Below are positions 49,891-57,500 of a DNA stretch of 64,000 bases, one piece after another. A program made the position numbers and the translations under genes. The stretch's first letter is position 1. Every line of letters begins with the position of its first letter. Source of the stretch: JAEUJZ01 sp964460115 (lineage in GTDB: Bacteria; Myxococcota_A; Polyangia; Palsa-1104; JAEUJZ01); assembly GCA_964460115.1 (NCBI GenBank), contig CAYWPR010000013.1, forward strand, positions 1 to 64,000. The letters are read 5' to 3'. The notes beneath the pieces are model-generated. The model searched no databases and was not told the DNA's origin. It was given only the letters and a program-made list of their open reading frames with translations.

Positions 49891-52842
49891 GTGGCCCTTT
49901 TCGATCGTTTTAATCAGCTCGCCAACCAGTTTGGCGACCTTCTTGGCGAGCTTGCCGACGAAGCCCGTCCCCATGTAGAGCTCGGCGCGGCGCTTATGTC
50001 GCGCGGCGATTATGACGGCGCAATCGACGAATTGCGCCAGGCCCTAGGCAAACGGCGCGACCATGCGCGGGCTTTGTATCTTTTGGGCTTGTGTCATCTA
50101 AAGCGCGGCCAATCCGGCGATGCCGAGGAAGCCAAACGGCAGCTTGAACTGGCTTTGGTCGCGCGCGAGGGCTATCCGGATGCGCACATCGCCTTGGGCG
50201 ATGCTCTGCGCGCCGGCGGCGAGCTTGACCAAGCGGCCGAGCGCTACCGCGCCGCCTTGCCCTTGCTGGGCGATGCTGTAGAGCGTGCCGAGGTCGAGCG
50301 CAGCCTTGGGGCGCTATATCTGGAATCGGGACAGATCGACAAAGCGGTGCGCGAATTGCGCAAAGCAGCTTCAGCATTGCCCGACGATGGGGGCGTTCAA
50401 GGACTGCTCGGTCAAGCGCTGATTCAAAGTGCGCAGCGCCGCGGCGAACCCGCTGGGGGGCCAACTTTTGAGGCGGCTCGGCAGTGCCTACTTCGTGCCA
50501 CCCGTCCGGAGCGCGAAGTCCATCCCGATCCGCGCGCGCTTTCGGCGCTCGGTGAACTTTTGCTGTCCGCCGGGCAGCTGGCCGATGCCGACCGCGCATT
50601 TAGTCGCGCGCTGCAGGAAAAGCCCGATACCGTGGCCGCACTCCTTGGCCTAGGTCAGCTTCGGCTTCTGCAAGGCGATGTGGCCTCGGCTTATGAGCAG
50701 GGCTTGCGCGCCTATGCCAGCCTGCGCGCCGATGCCGCCGATTCGAATGCCGTGGCGCTGCGAGCAAAGGCCCATTTGCTGCTTGGGCGCTGTCATCAAA
50801 AGACAGGTGAAGCGGATCGCGCCCTTTTCGCTTTCGATGCGGCGCTTGGCGAGCTGCCTTTGGATGCCCCTTCGCGCAGCGAGGTGCTAAACGAGGCGCT
50901 GCATTTGGCGCTGCATAGTCAGAAATTCGCCGCTGCCGCCAAGCTGGCCCAAGACCCGCTGCTAGAAGCGACGGCGGACGGTTTGGCGGCGCAGGCCCTG
51001 GCCGCGAATTTGATCGAGACTGACGCCGAGGCCTTGCTGACGCGGGCGCTGCAAATTGCCGATACGGTAGAGGTACGGCTGATTGCCGCCGAGCTGGATC
51101 TGCGCAAAGGACAAAAAGCCAGCGCTGCTGCGCATTTGCGGCGCGCCGCGACCTTGAGCACAAGCAATGATACGCGTCCACGGCAGCGTCTGACCGAGCT
51201 TTATAAACGCGAGCGCGAGGCCTTGCCCACCGAGCTTTATGGGCTTTTGCAACGGGCGCATCAAATTCTGTCGCAGTCTCCAGAACTATCGGCCTTTGGT
51301 CCCGATGCCGCCAAAATCATCGAACTTTACGACCGGCCGCTGCTTATCACGGTGATGGGCGAGTTTAATTCCGGCAAGTCGACCTTTGTCAACGCGCTGC
51401 TTGGCGATGAAGTGGCCCCGATGGGCATTACTCCGACCACCGCCACTATCAACTTGCTGAAGTACGGTCGCGAACGCGGCGGACGCGTCGTGTATAGAGA
51501 CGGTCAGAGCCGAAATGTGGCATGGGCCAAAGTTCCCGCGCTTTTGCGCGGCCTTGATGCCGAAGAAGCGCGCCGCATAAAGTGGGTGGAGGTGCTGTAT
51601 CCCCTGGACGTGCTGTCACGCGTCCATGTCGTCGATACACCCGGCCTGAATTCGATTTTGCCCGAGCACGAGGCGACGGCGCGGGAGTTTATCGCGCAGG
51701 CCGACGCCGTGATCTGGCTATTTACCGTAGACCAGGCCGGCAAACACAGCGAGCGCGAGGCCCTGCGCAGCATCCGTGACGCCGGCAAGCAAATTCTGGG
51801 CGTTTTGAACAAAATCGACCGCCTGGAAGCGCTGCAAGCCGCTACGGAACTGCCAACGATTGTCGCGCACCTGCGCGACGGCCCAGATGGATTGGGAGAT
51901 CTTTGCGATCTCATCGTGCCCTTTTCCGGAAAAGAAGCTTTGTATGGCCGCAAGCATGGAGACGCCGCGCGGCTGAAAAGCGCCAACCTGCCGGCCTTGG
52001 AACAAGCGCTGGAAGAACGTTTTTTTCAGCGTGCCCAAGCGATAAAGACCACGGCGGCGCACGCACGCCTAGTGGCGCTATTAGAACGCGCTCGGACTCA
52101 AGCCGAGGCTTTGTACAGCCCCGCCGAGCGCGAAAAGCTGGAGCAAGACAGCCGCCTTTTGCAGGCCGACCTTGTGCTGTTTCAACGGGACTTTGTACCT
52201 GGCGAACGCAAACGGCTTTTGGCCGATGCCGAACTGGCTCACCGCGCCGCCGCTCGCGAGACGCTGGATTTTGTGCGACCGCGCCGCTGGCCTTTTGGCG
52301 AACATCACGCCGCCCCTGCGGATCGCGATTTTTTGCTGGCCCTACTGGACGAAAAGCTTGGAGCGCTGGCCCAGGCTTCGCGGATCCGCGTCGCCGTCGG
52401 GCTTGGGCTGGGCGATGATGAAGATGAATTTCAGCGACTGCTCGATGAGCAAGTCTATGGGCGCTACCGAGCGTTCGCACGGGGCTACCTGCGCGGTGGC
52501 AAAGTAGATGATTTTTTCGTGCGGGTACTGCCGCGGCTTGAGCTAAGCGAAGCGTCCATCGGCCGTGCGCTAGAGCGCGATGCCCCCACGGCTGGCGATA
52601 TTTTGGAAGCGGAGCTTGTCACGCCGCTGCGCGCTTTTGGCGAAATGCTGTTTGAAAAGCGGCGCCTGCGAGCACAGAAAAAACTCGATCGCGAAGAACT
52701 GCGCCGGCTAGATATCGAAGCGCGGCTATGTTTTCCGCTGGATGCCTTGCGCGATGCCTTACATCAAATGATCGCGACGAAAACCGATTCCGCCGCAAAG
52801 CCCGTCCTACAGGCAGAGACGTCTGAATCTCTCGAAAGCTGA
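49891..52842 (+). CDS. TPR-dynamin-like GTPase fusion
   Basis: This 983-aa protein starts GTG. Residues about 30-460 are a chain of TPR-like repeats (RDHARALYLLGLCHLKRGQS, YPDAHIALGDALRAGGELDQ, AALLGLGQLRLLQGDVASAY). The GTPase domain follows with G1 GEFNSGKST from residue 490, G3 DTPGLN from 582 and G4 NKID from 640. A helical stalk-like C-terminus carries Arg/Lys-rich stretches. No clear transmembrane segment is seen, unlike the upstream partner. The pair thus has one membrane-inserted and one TPR-bearing member. The gene ends inside the three-way-junction element. Confidence 0.9.
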   Translation: MALFDRFNQLANQFGDLLGELADEARPHVELGAALMSRGDYDGAIDELRQALGKRRDHARALYLLGLCHLKRGQSGDAEEAKRQLELALVAREGYPDAHIALGDALRAGGELDQAAERYRAALPLLGDAVERAEVERSLGALYLESGQIDKAVRELRKAASALPDDGGVQGLLGQALIQSAQRRGEPAGGPTFEAARQCLLRATRPEREVHPDPRALSALGELLLSAGQLADADRAFSRALQEKPDTVAALLGLGQLRLLQGDVASAYEQGLRAYASLRADAADSNAVALRAKAHLLLGRCHQKTGEADRALFAFDAALGELPLDAPSRSEVLNEALHLALHSQKFAAAAKLAQDPLLEATADGLAAQALAANLIETDAEALLTRALQIADTVEVRLIAAELDLRKGQKASAAAHLRRAATLSTSNDTRPRQRLTELYKREREALPTELYGLLQRAHQILSQSPELSAFGPDAAKIIELYDRPLLITVMGEFNSGKSTFVNALLGDEVAPMGITPTTATINLLKYGRERGGRVVYRDGQSRNVAWAKVPALLRGLDAEEARRIKWVEVLYPLDVLSRVHVVDTPGLNSILPEHEATAREFIAQADAVIWLFTVDQAGKHSEREALRSIRDAGKQILGVLNKIDRLEALQAATELPTIVAHLRDGPDGLGDLCDLIVPFSGKEALYGRKHGDAARLKSANLPALEQALEERFFQRAQAIKTTAAHARLVALLERARTQAEALYSPAEREKLEQDSRLLQADLVLFQRDFVPGERKRLLADAELAHRAAARETLDFVRPRRWPFGEHHAAPADRDFLLALLDEKLGALAQASRIRVAVGLGLGDDEDEFQRLLDEQVYGRYRAFARGYLRGGKVDDFFVRVLPRLELSEASIGRALERDAPTAGDILEAELVTPLRAFGEMLFEKRRLRAQKKLDREELRRLDIEARLCFPLDALRDALHQMIATKTDSAAKPVLQAETSESLES

Positions 52843-52900
52843 TTGCGATGGCAGCGTCTAGGAACGCTGTTTCAGCGCAATTGGCGCTACCATCGCAATC
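52841..52900. terminator. Three-way-junction (cloverleaf-like) structured element at the end of the dynamin genes
   Basis: GATTGCGATGG (52841-52851) pairs perfectly with CCATCGCAATC (52890-52900). The enclosed 38 bases hold two hairpins: CAGCGT-loop of 6-ACGCTG (52852-52869) and AGCGC-AATTG-GCGCT (52874-52888). The element begins within the stop codon of the TPR-dynamin gene. The convergent small gene ends 20 bases after it. A T-poor tail makes a classical terminator doubtful; it may be a bidirectional transcription barrier, an RNA-stability element or a REP-like sequence. Confidence 0.6.
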
Positions 52901-52919
52901 GCATTTCTTAGGACAAGCT

Positions 52920-53129
52920 CTAGTACTTAGGACCCGAAGGAATCATTTGACGGGTTTCCCAGGGGCTGACCTTTTCGCCCTTATTCAACTTCTCTTTGAC
53001 CACCCAGGCAACCTTGCCATCTGGCTTTTCCTCCTTGGTCTTGTCTGTGGCCAAGATAAGCGCTGAACTCACTGAGGCCAGTGTGAAGACTCCAACCATG
53101 ATCCAGGCAGACAACTGCTTGAGCGCCAT
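52920..53129 (-). CDS. Small exported or membrane protein, 69 aa
   Basis: The protein is a short gene product with an N-terminal hydrophobic segment (AWIMVGVFTLASVSSALILA) and a charged C-terminus (TDKTKEEKPDGKVAWVVKEK). It is either a signal-anchored membrane peptide or a small secreted one. The ATG at 53129 is preceded by AGGAGG with good spacing, and a sigma70-type promoter lies about 50 bases upstream, so it is almost certainly expressed on its own. The open frame extends further upstream but without a ribosome site. No family was recognised. Confidence 0.72.
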   Translation of the reverse strand: MALKQLSAWIMVGVFTLASVSSALILATDKTKEEKPDGKVAWVVKEKLNKGEKVSPWETRQMIPSGPKY

Positions 53130-53177
53130 GGCGAACCTCCTGTGGTTGACAAACAACCAGGATGACTTGCGGAGGGA

Positions 53178-53206
53178 AACATGGTCTTCGCTTGGGAATC
53201 TGTCAA
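53178..53206 (-). promoter_or_regulatory. Sigma70-like promoter for the 69-aa protein
   Basis: On the minus strand a perfect -35 hexamer TTGACA (53206-53201) is followed after 17 bases by CATGTT (53183-53178), a weak -10 with conserved A and final T. Transcription would begin near 53171, giving a leader of about 40 bases before the ATG at 53129. Confidence 0.45.
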
Positions 53207-53278
53207 AGCAAATCAGCACAACAATTCATTTTTTTAAAATTCCCGTCGAGAAAATACATTGTGGGAATGCCTCCTACA

Positions 53279-54400
53279 TTAAAAGGAAAGTTGAAAATGT
53301 TGAAAATCTGTACCTCCTCTGCCGTCCTGAACGATAAGCCACAGATCGACCTTTGAAACTGACTCTGGAGCTGGCCGTTTGTCGGCGTTTGTCCACTTGG
53401 TTTCGGGACGGGCATCTCCGGTGCGTTCGTTTTCAAAAATGCCGTCGGTAGAAAACCAGGTATAGCGTAGCGTTTCGACCACATCCTTGCGACCGCTGTC
53501 GTCAAGCGGCGTGTATGTTTCTACCGCACCCGGAGCCGCCATTGCAGTGAGAAACAAAGGATCGGAACGGGTAATCGGATAGCTTGTGCAATCGCCGCTT
53601 TGTAAATTGGGACACGGCACAAGCTGCGCCATTTCATTCATGGATGCAGGGCCGACTTTTACCGCGCCCGAAGTCGGCAAAAAAGGATTGTGATTCGGAG
53701 GCGGCAGAGACATTCCCAATGCTGGAAAAGCGACGACCACTTGCAGAAAGCTGTAGCCGATTTCGCGGTCCAAAGGATTGCTGGCATCACCGGCTGGCGG
53801 CGGCACGGAAACTTCCACCAGAATTGGCAAAAGCAAAGTCAGCGGCCGACTGGGTAGGCTGAGATCGCCCCCCGAAGTATTTGCTGATGCTGCCGATGCG
53901 GATAGAGCTGCTCCCAGAAATTGGCCAAGGATCGCCTTTAGTGAGTCTGCCTGTAAGACCAGACTGGGATTCCCAATTGGCATGGGAACAAGCGGCAGCA
54001 AGCTTTTATTTTGGCGCGCCGGAGGATCTCCAGGGGCGAACTTCAGACAATCGCGATCGAGAGTTCCCGGACTAAACAGCGACAAGGGACCAACGCAGGC
54101 AAAAAAGTCATATTGCAGCGGGCGTGGCCCCGGGGTGCTAATGCGCCGTCCCGGCCCGGTCGGCGCTGCCGCCAGCACGGTCATCGTGACGCTTGGCTGG
54201 GTAAAATCAAACGTCGGCATTTGCAGGGTTCCCCCTACATTGGCTTGCAGATCGGCGGCGCTGCCCGGCGTCGCATCGCCGATGCGCAGGGCCAAAACGC
54301 GCAGCTCGCGGACCAAGCTATCGGGATCGATGTCGTTGTCGCATCCGCTAACAAGAATAATGGCCAACAAAGCCACAAAAGCCAGGGCGGTCTTTCGCAT
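53279..54400 (-). CDS. Lipoprotein of unknown function
   Basis: This 373-aa protein has a clean lipoprotein signal (MRKTALAFVALLAIILVSGC). The mature part is Pro/Ser/Leu-rich with no recognised domain. Conserved-looking stretches are LVRELRVLALRIGDATPGSAA near the N-terminus and TLRYTWFSTDGIFENERTGD toward the C-terminus. The first motif, about average rates or differences of quantities, is common to secreted myxobacterial proteins of this kind. The ATG at 54400 is chosen because it directly begins the signal peptide; the longer frame upstream lacks coding character. Confidence 0.75.
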   Translation of the reverse strand: MRKTALAFVALLAIILVSGCDNDIDPDSLVRELRVLALRIGDATPGSAADLQANVGGTLQMPTFDFTQPSVTMTVLAAAPTGPGRRISTPGPRPLQYDFFACVGPLSLFSPGTLDRDCLKFAPGDPPARQNKSLLPLVPMPIGNPSLVLQADSLKAILGQFLGAALSASAASANTSGGDLSLPSRPLTLLLPILVEVSVPPPAGDASNPLDREIGYSFLQVVVAFPALGMSLPPPNHNPFLPTSGAVKVGPASMNEMAQLVPCPNLQSGDCTSYPITRSDPLFLTAMAAPGAVETYTPLDDSGRKDVVETLRYTWFSTDGIFENERTGDARPETKWTNADKRPAPESVSKVDLWLIVQDGRGGTDFQHFQLSF

Positions 54401-54479
54401 GGCGGAAGTGTAGGAATGCGTCCCTTTGCACGTCAAGCTGGCGCGATCACGTTGCCTTTTTGCGCAAGCCGACGGTACA

Positions 54480-54752
54480 ATGAAAGCCATGGCGCTGATC
54501 GAAAAACCCGAGCGGGCCCGGCAGTTGGCCCGCGCCATCGCTTCTGATCTTACCTTGTATCACGAGAAAGAAATCGTCGAGGGGATCGAGAACGACACGT
54601 TGTTTACGGTCATGCACGAGCACATTGAAGAAGGTCGGGCTTTGTTCAAAAGCCGTGTCACCGCAGAGATCCTTGACCTTAACATCTACGATCGGGCCGT
54701 GGTCGACGTGATGCTCAAGTCCAAGGGCAATGTAAAATCTCGCATTTGGTAA
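54480..54752 (+). CDS. Conserved-looking small cytoplasmic protein, 90 aa
   Basis: The protein is all-helical and charged (RARQLARAIASDLTLYHEKE, then IVEGIENDTLFTVMHEHIEE and VDVMLKSKGNVKSRIW). Similar short proteins recur beside rluD in deltaproteobacteria as I recall, but no function is assigned. The start is ATG 54480 or 54489. Its stop overlaps the TTG start of rluD by 7 bases, so translation of the two is probably coupled. It may be the first gene of the operon that runs to the SulP gene. Confidence 0.72.
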   Translation: MKAMALIEKPERARQLARAIASDLTLYHEKEIVEGIENDTLFTVMHEHIEEGRALFKSRVTAEILDLNIYDRAVVDVMLKSKGNVKSRIW

Positions 54753-55837
54753 GCGATCGCTCTTATCAGTACCGCGTGGCCGCAGACGGGGCCGGCATGC
54801 GCCTAGATGTCTATCTGGCGCAGCAGGGATTGCCTTATTCGCGTTCTCAGATGACCCGCCGTATTGATGAAGGCGAGGTTTTGGTCGACGGACAACGCGC
54901 CAAGCCGGGGCTGAAGCTAAAGTCCGGGCAGCGCATCGTCTTTACGCCGCCGCCGCCGCGGCCGGTGACTGATCAAAAAGAGGCGATTCCGCTAGAAATT
55001 CTGTATGAAGATCGCCATCTGATCGTCGTCAACAAGCCGGCTGGCATGGTCGTGCATCCCGCGCCCGGACATCAGACCGGGACGCTAGTCAATGCACTTT
55101 TGTATCACTGCGGAAATTTGCCGACTGCTTCCGCGAAATGGAGCGAAACCAGCGAAACGGACGCGGCGGGCGAATCGGGCGCGGCGTCCGAAGACGGCGA
55201 GGACGAACTATCGATCGGCGGAGATCGCCGGCCGGGCATCGTTCACCGCTTGGATCAGGGAACCTCCGGCGTGCTGGTTTGCGCCAAGGATGAGCCGACG
55301 CTGGTCGGCTTGCAAGCGCAGTTTCATGTGCATTCGATCAATCGGCGCTACCTGGCCCTTGTCGAAGGCGTTCTCGCAGAGCGCGGAACCTTTGACAGTC
55401 GCTATGGCCGCCATCCGCGCGATCGCAAGCGGTTTACGGCGCGCAGCGGCAGCAAGCGAGCGGTGACCCATTTTGTGGTGCGCGAGCGTCTACCGGGGGC
55501 GACTTTGGTCGAAGTGCGGCTTGAAACCGGCCGCACGCACCAGATTCGCGTGCATTTTAGCGAGGCTGATCATCCGCTGCTTGGCGATACGATGTACGGT
55601 CGTCCGGCGCGCTTGCGCACACTGCGCGAAATTTCGACGCAACTTGGTCATCAGGCCCTGCATGCCTGGCGGCTGGGTTTTGTTCATCCGATAAGCGGCG
55701 CGCGGCTGGAATTCTCGACGCCGCCGCCGGCCGATTTTCAGGCAGCGCTTTTGCGCTTGCGCGACCCGCAGGTTGCGAACCTATCGTCCTCCGGCTCCGG
55801 CTTCGAGATGCAGCGCAGCGAAGCCGAGCTCCCTTAG
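54746..55837 (+). CDS. rluD: RluD-type 23S rRNA pseudouridine synthase
   Basis: This 363-aa enzyme isomerises uridines in the large-subunit rRNA. An N-terminal S4 RNA-binding domain (MRLDVYLAQQGLPYSRSQM and VLVDGQRAKPGLKL) is followed by the RluA-family catalytic domain with HRLDQGTSG, in which Asp170 is the nucleophile. The downstream RTHQIRVHF segment matches. A low-complexity Ser/Glu/Gly insert (residues about 135-160) precedes the catalytic motif. The start codon is TTG 54746, overlapping the previous stop. The RluD rather than RluC assignment rests on the S4 domain and length. Confidence 0.93.
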   Translation: MVSDRSYQYRVAADGAGMRLDVYLAQQGLPYSRSQMTRRIDEGEVLVDGQRAKPGLKLKSGQRIVFTPPPPRPVTDQKEAIPLEILYEDRHLIVVNKPAGMVVHPAPGHQTGTLVNALLYHCGNLPTASAKWSETSETDAAGESGAASEDGEDELSIGGDRRPGIVHRLDQGTSGVLVCAKDEPTLVGLQAQFHVHSINRRYLALVEGVLAERGTFDSRYGRHPRDRKRFTARSGSKRAVTHFVVRERLPGATLVEVRLETGRTHQIRVHFSEADHPLLGDTMYGRPARLRTLREISTQLGHQALHAWRLGFVHPISGARLEFSTPPPADFQAALLRLRDPQVANLSSSGSGFEMQRSEAELP

Positions 55838-55887
55838 TCGTTGCGTTGGGCGTTGTACCGCGTCGCCGCGTGGTAAACTCGGGGACG

Positions 55888-56673
55888 ATGAGCGTGCAAA
55901 TGAGCACCCAGGCCAGCGAACGCCTGTTGTTTTCACCGCTTTTGCAGGAATTGGGCGTTCGACATGGCTTTACGACGCGACTGGGCGGCGTATCGCAGGG
56001 GCGCTATCGATCGCTGAACCTGGGCGACCGCTGGGGCGATGAACCCGCGTCCGTGCAAGAAAATCTACGCCGAGTTGCTGATGATGCAGGCTTTGGCGAA
56101 TCGCCCCTGTGCCTGGTGTCACAAGTGCACAGCGCCGAAGTCGTGCAAGTTTTACAACCGGAACAGCGGCAGCGGCAGGCGGACGGCATGGTTACAGAAC
56201 AGCCGCTGTGCCTGGGAGTTTGTTCCGCAGACTGTGCCAGCCTTTTGTATGCCGATGGCGCGGGCCGGGTCGCCGCGGTTCACGCCGGTTGGCGCGGCAC
56301 ATTGGCGGGCATTGCCAGTAGCGCTGTGCAGGCGCTTTTGCAACTTGGCGCAAGCATCGCCAAACTGCGTGTCGCCCTAGGTCCCTGCATCGGGCCATGC
56401 TGCTTCGAGGTAAAAGAAGATGTGGCGGGGCATTTTCGCCAGCGCCTTCCCGACGCGGTTTTGCATCGCACAGACGCGCACGGAGCCACGCACCTGTTTG
56501 TCGATTTGCGGCGCGCCAATCGCCAAATTTTGGAAGCGGCCGGGGTGCGGCCCGAACACATAGATGACGCGGCGCCGTGTACACACTGCGATCCGCAGCG
56601 CTTTTTTTCCTATCGGCGCGATGGCGCCGGCATCGGCCAGCACCTGGCATTTATACAAGGAGGCCCAGTGTGA
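55888..56673 (+). CDS. pgeF: Peptidoglycan editing factor PgeF (multicopper polyphenol oxidase/laccase family)
   Basis: This YfiH/PgeF family protein of 261 aa has the zinc-site residues of the family: His in SQVHSAEVV, Cys in CSADCASLL and His in AAVHAGWRGT, followed by LGPCIGPCCFEV. The family has reported purine nucleoside processing and in E. coli prevents wrong muropeptide incorporation. The ATG at 55888 has GGGGAC just upstream. It follows rluD, a classic pairing, and the next gene's GTG overlaps its TGA by 4 bases. Together with ddl elsewhere it adds to the wall-related content. Confidence 0.93.
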   Translation: MSVQMSTQASERLLFSPLLQELGVRHGFTTRLGGVSQGRYRSLNLGDRWGDEPASVQENLRRVADDAGFGESPLCLVSQVHSAEVVQVLQPEQRQRQADGMVTEQPLCLGVCSADCASLLYADGAGRVAAVHAGWRGTLAGIASSAVQALLQLGASIAKLRVALGPCIGPCCFEVKEDVAGHFRQRLPDAVLHRTDAHGATHLFVDLRRANRQILEAAGVRPEHIDDAAPCTHCDPQRFFSYRRDGAGIGQHLAFIQGGPV

Positions 56674-57500
56674 CGACGGCCAAGAAGGTGTTTACCCTTC
56701 TGCTTATCGAGCTGCTGCTGCTTTCTAGTGCCTTTGGCGGCGGTTTTTATTTGGCATACCTCAAGCAGCGCGAAGTCGAGCATCAGATGGTCGAGGCCAG
56801 CCAAAAAGCCGCACACGCGGAAGAGGCTTGGCAGAAGGCGATTTTGGCTGCCCACACTCGCGCGCAATTGCTAGAGGCGGCGCTTGGCGTTTTGCATCAG
56901 AACTACGGCGTAGCCAGCGAGCGGGTTTTGCGTGCTCAGGAACTGGGCGGGCGCCAGGGATTGCTGCTCGGCAAAGATCTCGAAGAGGCAACCACCTTGA
57001 TTCTGCAGCAACGGCCGGAGGCGCTTGGCAAATTGCTGCTTTTGGCCGACAAAGTCGAGCCGACAGCCGGATCGGCCTTAAACAAGCTGACCCCACGTCC
57101 CAGCGCAATAAGTGCCACCAGTACCCCAACCTCGGCGCCTCCTACCACCGCCGCGTCCGTCGCCACTGCCCCTGCGGAAGCCCCCGCCGCCGCCCGTTTG
57201 CCGGCTGCCGCGTCGGGACTTGCGGCGGATTTTTTGGCGGGAAAGCCAGCGCGCGAAACTACTTCCGAATTTCGCGATGGCCGCGAAGCGCTACGTCAAG
57301 CCAAGGTCGAACTATTAAGCGGCAGCGAGCCGAGCGCAATCGTCAAGAAATTGGCGCAGGCGCAGGTGCTGCTTGAGGAAAGCGGCTACGCCGAACTCGA
57401 TGAAGATCTTAGTACGGCGATAAAGGCTGCCAAAAGCCACGATGATTCGCGGCTAAAAACCGCGCTGGACGCTGCGCTTGCGCGGTTGCGTACTCGGTGA
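56670..57500 (+). CDS. Membrane-anchored coiled-coil protein, 276 aa
   Basis: The protein has one N-terminal membrane helix (VFTLLLIELLLLSSAFGGGFYLAYL), then a periplasmic helical region (KQREVEHQMVEASQKAAHAE, likely coiled coil). A Pro/Ala/Thr-rich linker (about residues 145-200) and a helical C-terminus follow. No enzymatic motif is seen. The start is GTG 56670, overlapping the pgeF stop by 4 bases, with AAGGAGG 7 bases upstream. Its own stop overlaps the SulP start in the same way (GTGA). The tight coupling suggests a joint role with the transporter or with wall editing. Confidence 0.78.
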   Translation: MTTAKKVFTLLLIELLLLSSAFGGGFYLAYLKQREVEHQMVEASQKAAHAEEAWQKAILAAHTRAQLLEAALGVLHQNYGVASERVLRAQELGGRQGLLLGKDLEEATTLILQQRPEALGKLLLLADKVEPTAGSALNKLTPRPSAISATSTPTSAPPTTAASVATAPAEAPAAARLPAAASGLAADFLAGKPARETTSEFRDGREALRQAKVELLSGSEPSAIVKKLAQAQVLLEESGYAELDEDLSTAIKAAKSHDDSRLKTALDAALARLRTR

